Below, one piece after another: positions 61,149 through 64,000 of a stretch of 64,000 nt of DNA. Every line of letters starts with the position of its first letter. Within the stretch, counting starts at the first letter, position 1. The stretch lies in NCBI GenBank assembly GCA_019925095.2, contig CM034403.1:3601690-3665689 (forward strand), given 5' to 3'. The notes under the pieces were generated by a model that saw only the letters and a program-made list of their open reading frames with translations, searched no databases and was not told the origin of the DNA. The stretch comes from Dendrolimus kikuchii (Eukaryota > Arthropoda > Insecta > Lepidoptera > Lasiocampidae). Made by a program: the position numbers and the translations under genes.

Positions 61149-61726
61149 ATATGTGATCTGTGAGCAGAATTGCCCAGAAAGTAATATGAAGTACGTTTCC
61201 ATAACTCCTTTTAAGCGCTGCGCGTCGACCTTCACCTATCTATTCCGAATCTACGGGTATGATTTCTAAATTCATAATGTTGAAATTAAAGGTATCGTAA
61301 AATTTAACATTATCACAGAGTACCCAATACCTATACACAATAAGAATTATCAGTTTGTGGAGCATTAAGTTTATTTGCATTATTTTAAAATAAAGCTATT
61401 TGTTATGTGTTTTAAACTGATGTGCCTGATATTCGATATCCGATAATTACTCCATGTGGAAACATAGGAAGTCTGTGTTTATCTTATCGAGAATTAGATC
61501 TTATCGAATTTTAGAAATGTTGTCTGTCTTAAAAAATAAGCTTCAGTGACGTAACGTAAAATGTCATGTGTGGAGAGAAAGTTGTCATTCTGACAAATTG
61601 TATCAAAGCAGGTGTTTGCTCGGTTACCGCAAACTGCATTGCTTAATGCTTTATTGTATTATTTTGAAATAAAACCTATCTTTTCTTTTCATTTTAAGTA
61701 AAACGAGTGTTTTGTTGTATTGAAAT
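61149..61726. other. 5' flank of SLC25A11
   Basis: Promoter and 5' UTR are expected here. ATTGTATTATTTTGAAATAA precedes the gene but no promoter element can be fixed. Confidence 0.4.
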
Positions 61727-61806
61727 ATGGCACAGACTACCGCCGCGCCGCCTAAAGAGCGGTACATACCGAATGCACTCAAATTCGCTTTTGGCGGCCT
61801 TGCGGG
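61727..61806 (+). CDS. SLC25A11: Mitochondrial 2-oxoglutarate/malate carrier, exon 1 (gene continues to the right)
   Basis: An inner-membrane antiporter of the SLC25 family exchanging 2-oxoglutarate for malate. Only the first coding exon is here: ATG at 61727, 80 nt ending at GT donor 61807 (GTAAGT), encoding MAQTTAAPPKERYIPNALKF then AFGGLAG. The NALKFxFGGLAG string is the start of TM1 in oxoglutarate carriers, usually followed by MGATxFVQPLDLVKNRMQ; that continuation must come from exon 2, not found before 64000. The start is supported by the short Ala/Pro tail usual for this carrier. The intron holds a LINE at 63130 onward. Confidence 0.85.
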
Positions 61807-63129
61807 GTAAGTTATGATGTATTTTTGTAATTTGCCCTTTACAGAAGATCAATGTCATTGCTATCGATGTTTTATGAAGTGCAGTATTAGTTTTTGAATT
61901 TATTTACATAATTAAAATTTGGATATTACGTTTTCTATACTAGAATTGTTATAATGCCCCAGTACTTGGCTAATAAGCGCTAATTGGTTAATCTTACATT
62001 TAGATATCGTGATCGTGACATGGAGTTTTGTGATATACATATTACAAATTAACCATTCACGTCACTTATTATATAACAGGGTAAATGAACCTCTGTTTTC
62101 ATAGTCATTTTTCTAATGCATTCTTGTTTTTTGAAATGTAAATTTCATGCAATTCACTTCTTAAGTACAGGAGAAATGTATTCGCATTTAAAATACTGTT
62201 CTTTAGTAATCAGTTACAATTTATTGATGATTTATTGTAGGAAATGTTCAGGTTGTAGCAGAATTACTTTATTACCACAAGCTTTATAGTATCCATTCAT
62301 TAAACAGGTTTTTAAGATGATAAGACATGTGCTAGCTACATACTAGTAAAGCTGGTTTTCTTTCATACATTATTGTGTCAATATATTTTTTTACTAGTTG
62401 AACTAGTATTTTTTTTTAATAGGAGCAATTTTGTTAGATATATATATATGATAATAAAACTAAGTTTGAACGGTTTTTATTATGTATACTAGTTCTGACA
62501 ACTTAAGAAAATAGATATATGTATCTATTTGCTTTGTCGTCAAGTTGCGGAAACCCTCTGCTCGCAGAAGAAGAAGACACACACACACATATATATACTC
62601 TTTTGTTTATTGTTAAAGTCAAATTAACACTGTAGCTTTGGCGAACTCTGTGATTATAGAAGTATAGACTTTGACAATAGAAAGTCTTAAGGTTGAATTT
62701 TGACCAATGGGTGACAACTAGTATGTTCTAAATTGTCCAATTTCTAGGGCCTTAACAAGAACCTTTGGAAGAATATACTTGAGAATCTGAGTCTCAATTT
62801 GAATGTGGCTAAGACTAACTACATGGAGAGTGGAAACCCAGTCTCTAAAACTATTCAAATAAATCTTGAACCAGTTTCATGTGTTCATACATTCATTCAT
62901 ATTATCATTATGACCTTCAAAAAGTATTTTCCATTGGAACTTATTTTGAATACCTGTTTCCCATAGAAGTAGGCAGAGACAATGGATTTCCACTTGCTAT
63001 AAATCTCTTCATATATATACATTTATTATATGTGCTTTTTAACTGGCTATTCTTTATGATACTTGCAATTTGATCACAGTAAGTATGTCGCGGTCTACCA
63101 GCACCAATTTTATCGCCCACACTCTTTCA
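61807..63129. other. SLC25A11 intron 1, nothing recognised
   Basis: AT-rich; a (CA)n/(TA)n microsatellite lies near 62578-62605. No exon 2 candidate seen. Confidence 0.5.
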
Positions 63130-64000
63130 TGTCATAGGTGACAGTTATAACTATTTTCCATCCAGCCAGTCAGCTATTCTCAAGCATTAAAAAAGTTTAT
63201 GTAACGTCCGGTGTTGCCCAAGGATCAATTTTAGGGCCATTGCTTTTTGATATTTTTATCAATGATATTAATCAGTGTTTTAAACAAACTAATTTCTTGA
63301 TATACGCAGATGACCTCAAAATTTTTAAAGAAATTTTTACAATTCAGGATTGCATCAAACTTCAAGATGATTTAAATTCACTTATGGACTATTGTGTAGA
63401 AAATAAATTATATCTCAGCATAAATAAATGTAAATCAATTAGTTTTTCAAAAAAACCAACAAAATTGACTTTACATATTCACTTTGTAGTAACCCTCTAG
63501 AAAAAGCCACAGTAATAAAAGATTTGGGCATCTTTTTGGATTCCAAATTGCATTTTGATTTCCATGTAAACTATATTTTAAATAAGGTATTCCAATTATT
63601 CGGCTTTGTGATGCGAACATGTAAACCGTTTAAGAGACCTTCTTCATATCTTCCGCTATACATGTCCTTAATTCGATCTCAGCTTGAATACGCCACAGCA
63701 ATTTGGAACCCATTCTATATCAAATATAATAAGCAGTTAGAATCCGTTCAACATAAATTCTTATGTTCCGTTAACTATCGCTGTTTCCATTCTAAGTCCT
63801 CGTACGAGACACTCCTTAGCAAGTACTCTATGCATAAACTTGAGGCAAGGCGAAATCTCCTGGATGCTATGCTTTTATACAACATTTGTCATGATAAATT
63901 TGATTGCATTACATTATCGAACCAAATAAGTTTTAGGGTTCCACAAAGACTTCACGTGATACGGAAGAACCATACGCGTGATATGTTTGCGGCTAAGATA
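63130..64000 (+). pseudogene. Non-LTR retrotransposon reverse transcriptase, 5' truncated, runs off the edge
   Basis: Reverse transcriptase palm and following region: VTSGVAQGSILGPLLFDIFI, LIYADDLKIFKE (catalytic YADD), YLSINKCKSISFSKKP, then after a frame change near 63475 EKATVIKDLGIFLDSKLHFD, RPSSYLPLYMSLIRSQLEYA, IWNPFYIKYNKQLESVQHKF. The order is that of Jockey/CR1-group ORF2 proteins. Endonuclease and early RT motifs are absent, so a dead 5'-truncated copy. It continues past base 64000. Confidence 0.8.

Overview
This is an AT-rich, intron-bearing animal genome window, almost certainly from a moth or butterfly. Small exons with GT/AG boundaries sit in long introns full of transposable elements. 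The mixture fits Lepidoptera: tRNA-headed SINEs, short repeats ending TTATAATATTAGTATAG, Jockey- and R1-type LINE pieces, mariner, maT and Tc1 elements, and many MITEs. No species call is made, and no CRISPR array, operon or other prokaryotic feature is present.

Five host genes plus the first exon of a sixth can be read. (1) A plus-strand SLC22-type organic cation transporter, 7797..22655, seven exons; its N-terminal exon(s) were not found and probably lie left of the window. (2) A minus-strand sigma-class glutathione S-transferase, 23867..35640, four exons, convergent with the transporter. (3) A small minus-strand THAP-domain gene, 41391..42598, three exons. (4) A second minus-strand sigma GST, 45603..52638, with the same exon phases and nearly the same exon lengths as the first, so the two are tandem duplicates. 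(5) A plus-strand MAGE/NSMCE3 gene (SMC5/6 complex), 55651..60465, five exons. (6) Exon 1 of the mitochondrial 2-oxoglutarate/malate carrier SLC25A11, 61727..61806, which continues past the right edge. The transporter and the two GSTs would fit a xenobiotic-handling role, but their closeness may be chance.

Most of the rest is mobile DNA. Labels used below: A = poly(A)-ended SINE-like element (about 18 copies); B = 3' ends of a LINE with a (TATG)n tail (9 copies); C = MITE with CGTTCCATTAG ends (5 copies); D = short repeat ending TATAATATTAGTATAG (8 or more copies); E = tRNA-headed SINE (4 pieces); F and G = two-copy repeats. Better-defined elements are an hAT-type MITE (895..1633), two solo LTRs (6794..7239, 9681..10182), a TA-flanked MITE holding an A element that holds a Jockey-type LINE (15095..19795), a DD37D maT element (27737..29000), a 5'-truncated R1-clade LINE with a 12-bp target duplication (31007..31775), a DD34D mariner (43619..44888), a DD34E Tc1-like element with long inverted repeats (47495..49125) and a non-LTR reverse transcriptase running off the right edge. 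Every transposase has stops or frameshifts.

No undescribed multi-gene system was found. The most interesting signals are structural: four near-perfect short-loop palindromes between 38.7 and 43.6 kb, three larger fold-back elements, the nested MITE/SINE/LINE, antisense A elements offering splice-acceptor-like sequence in host introns, and pieces of a mobile-element C-terminal domain (PDG...FDATC...GNAAS) that I recognise only as a recurring domain without a name.
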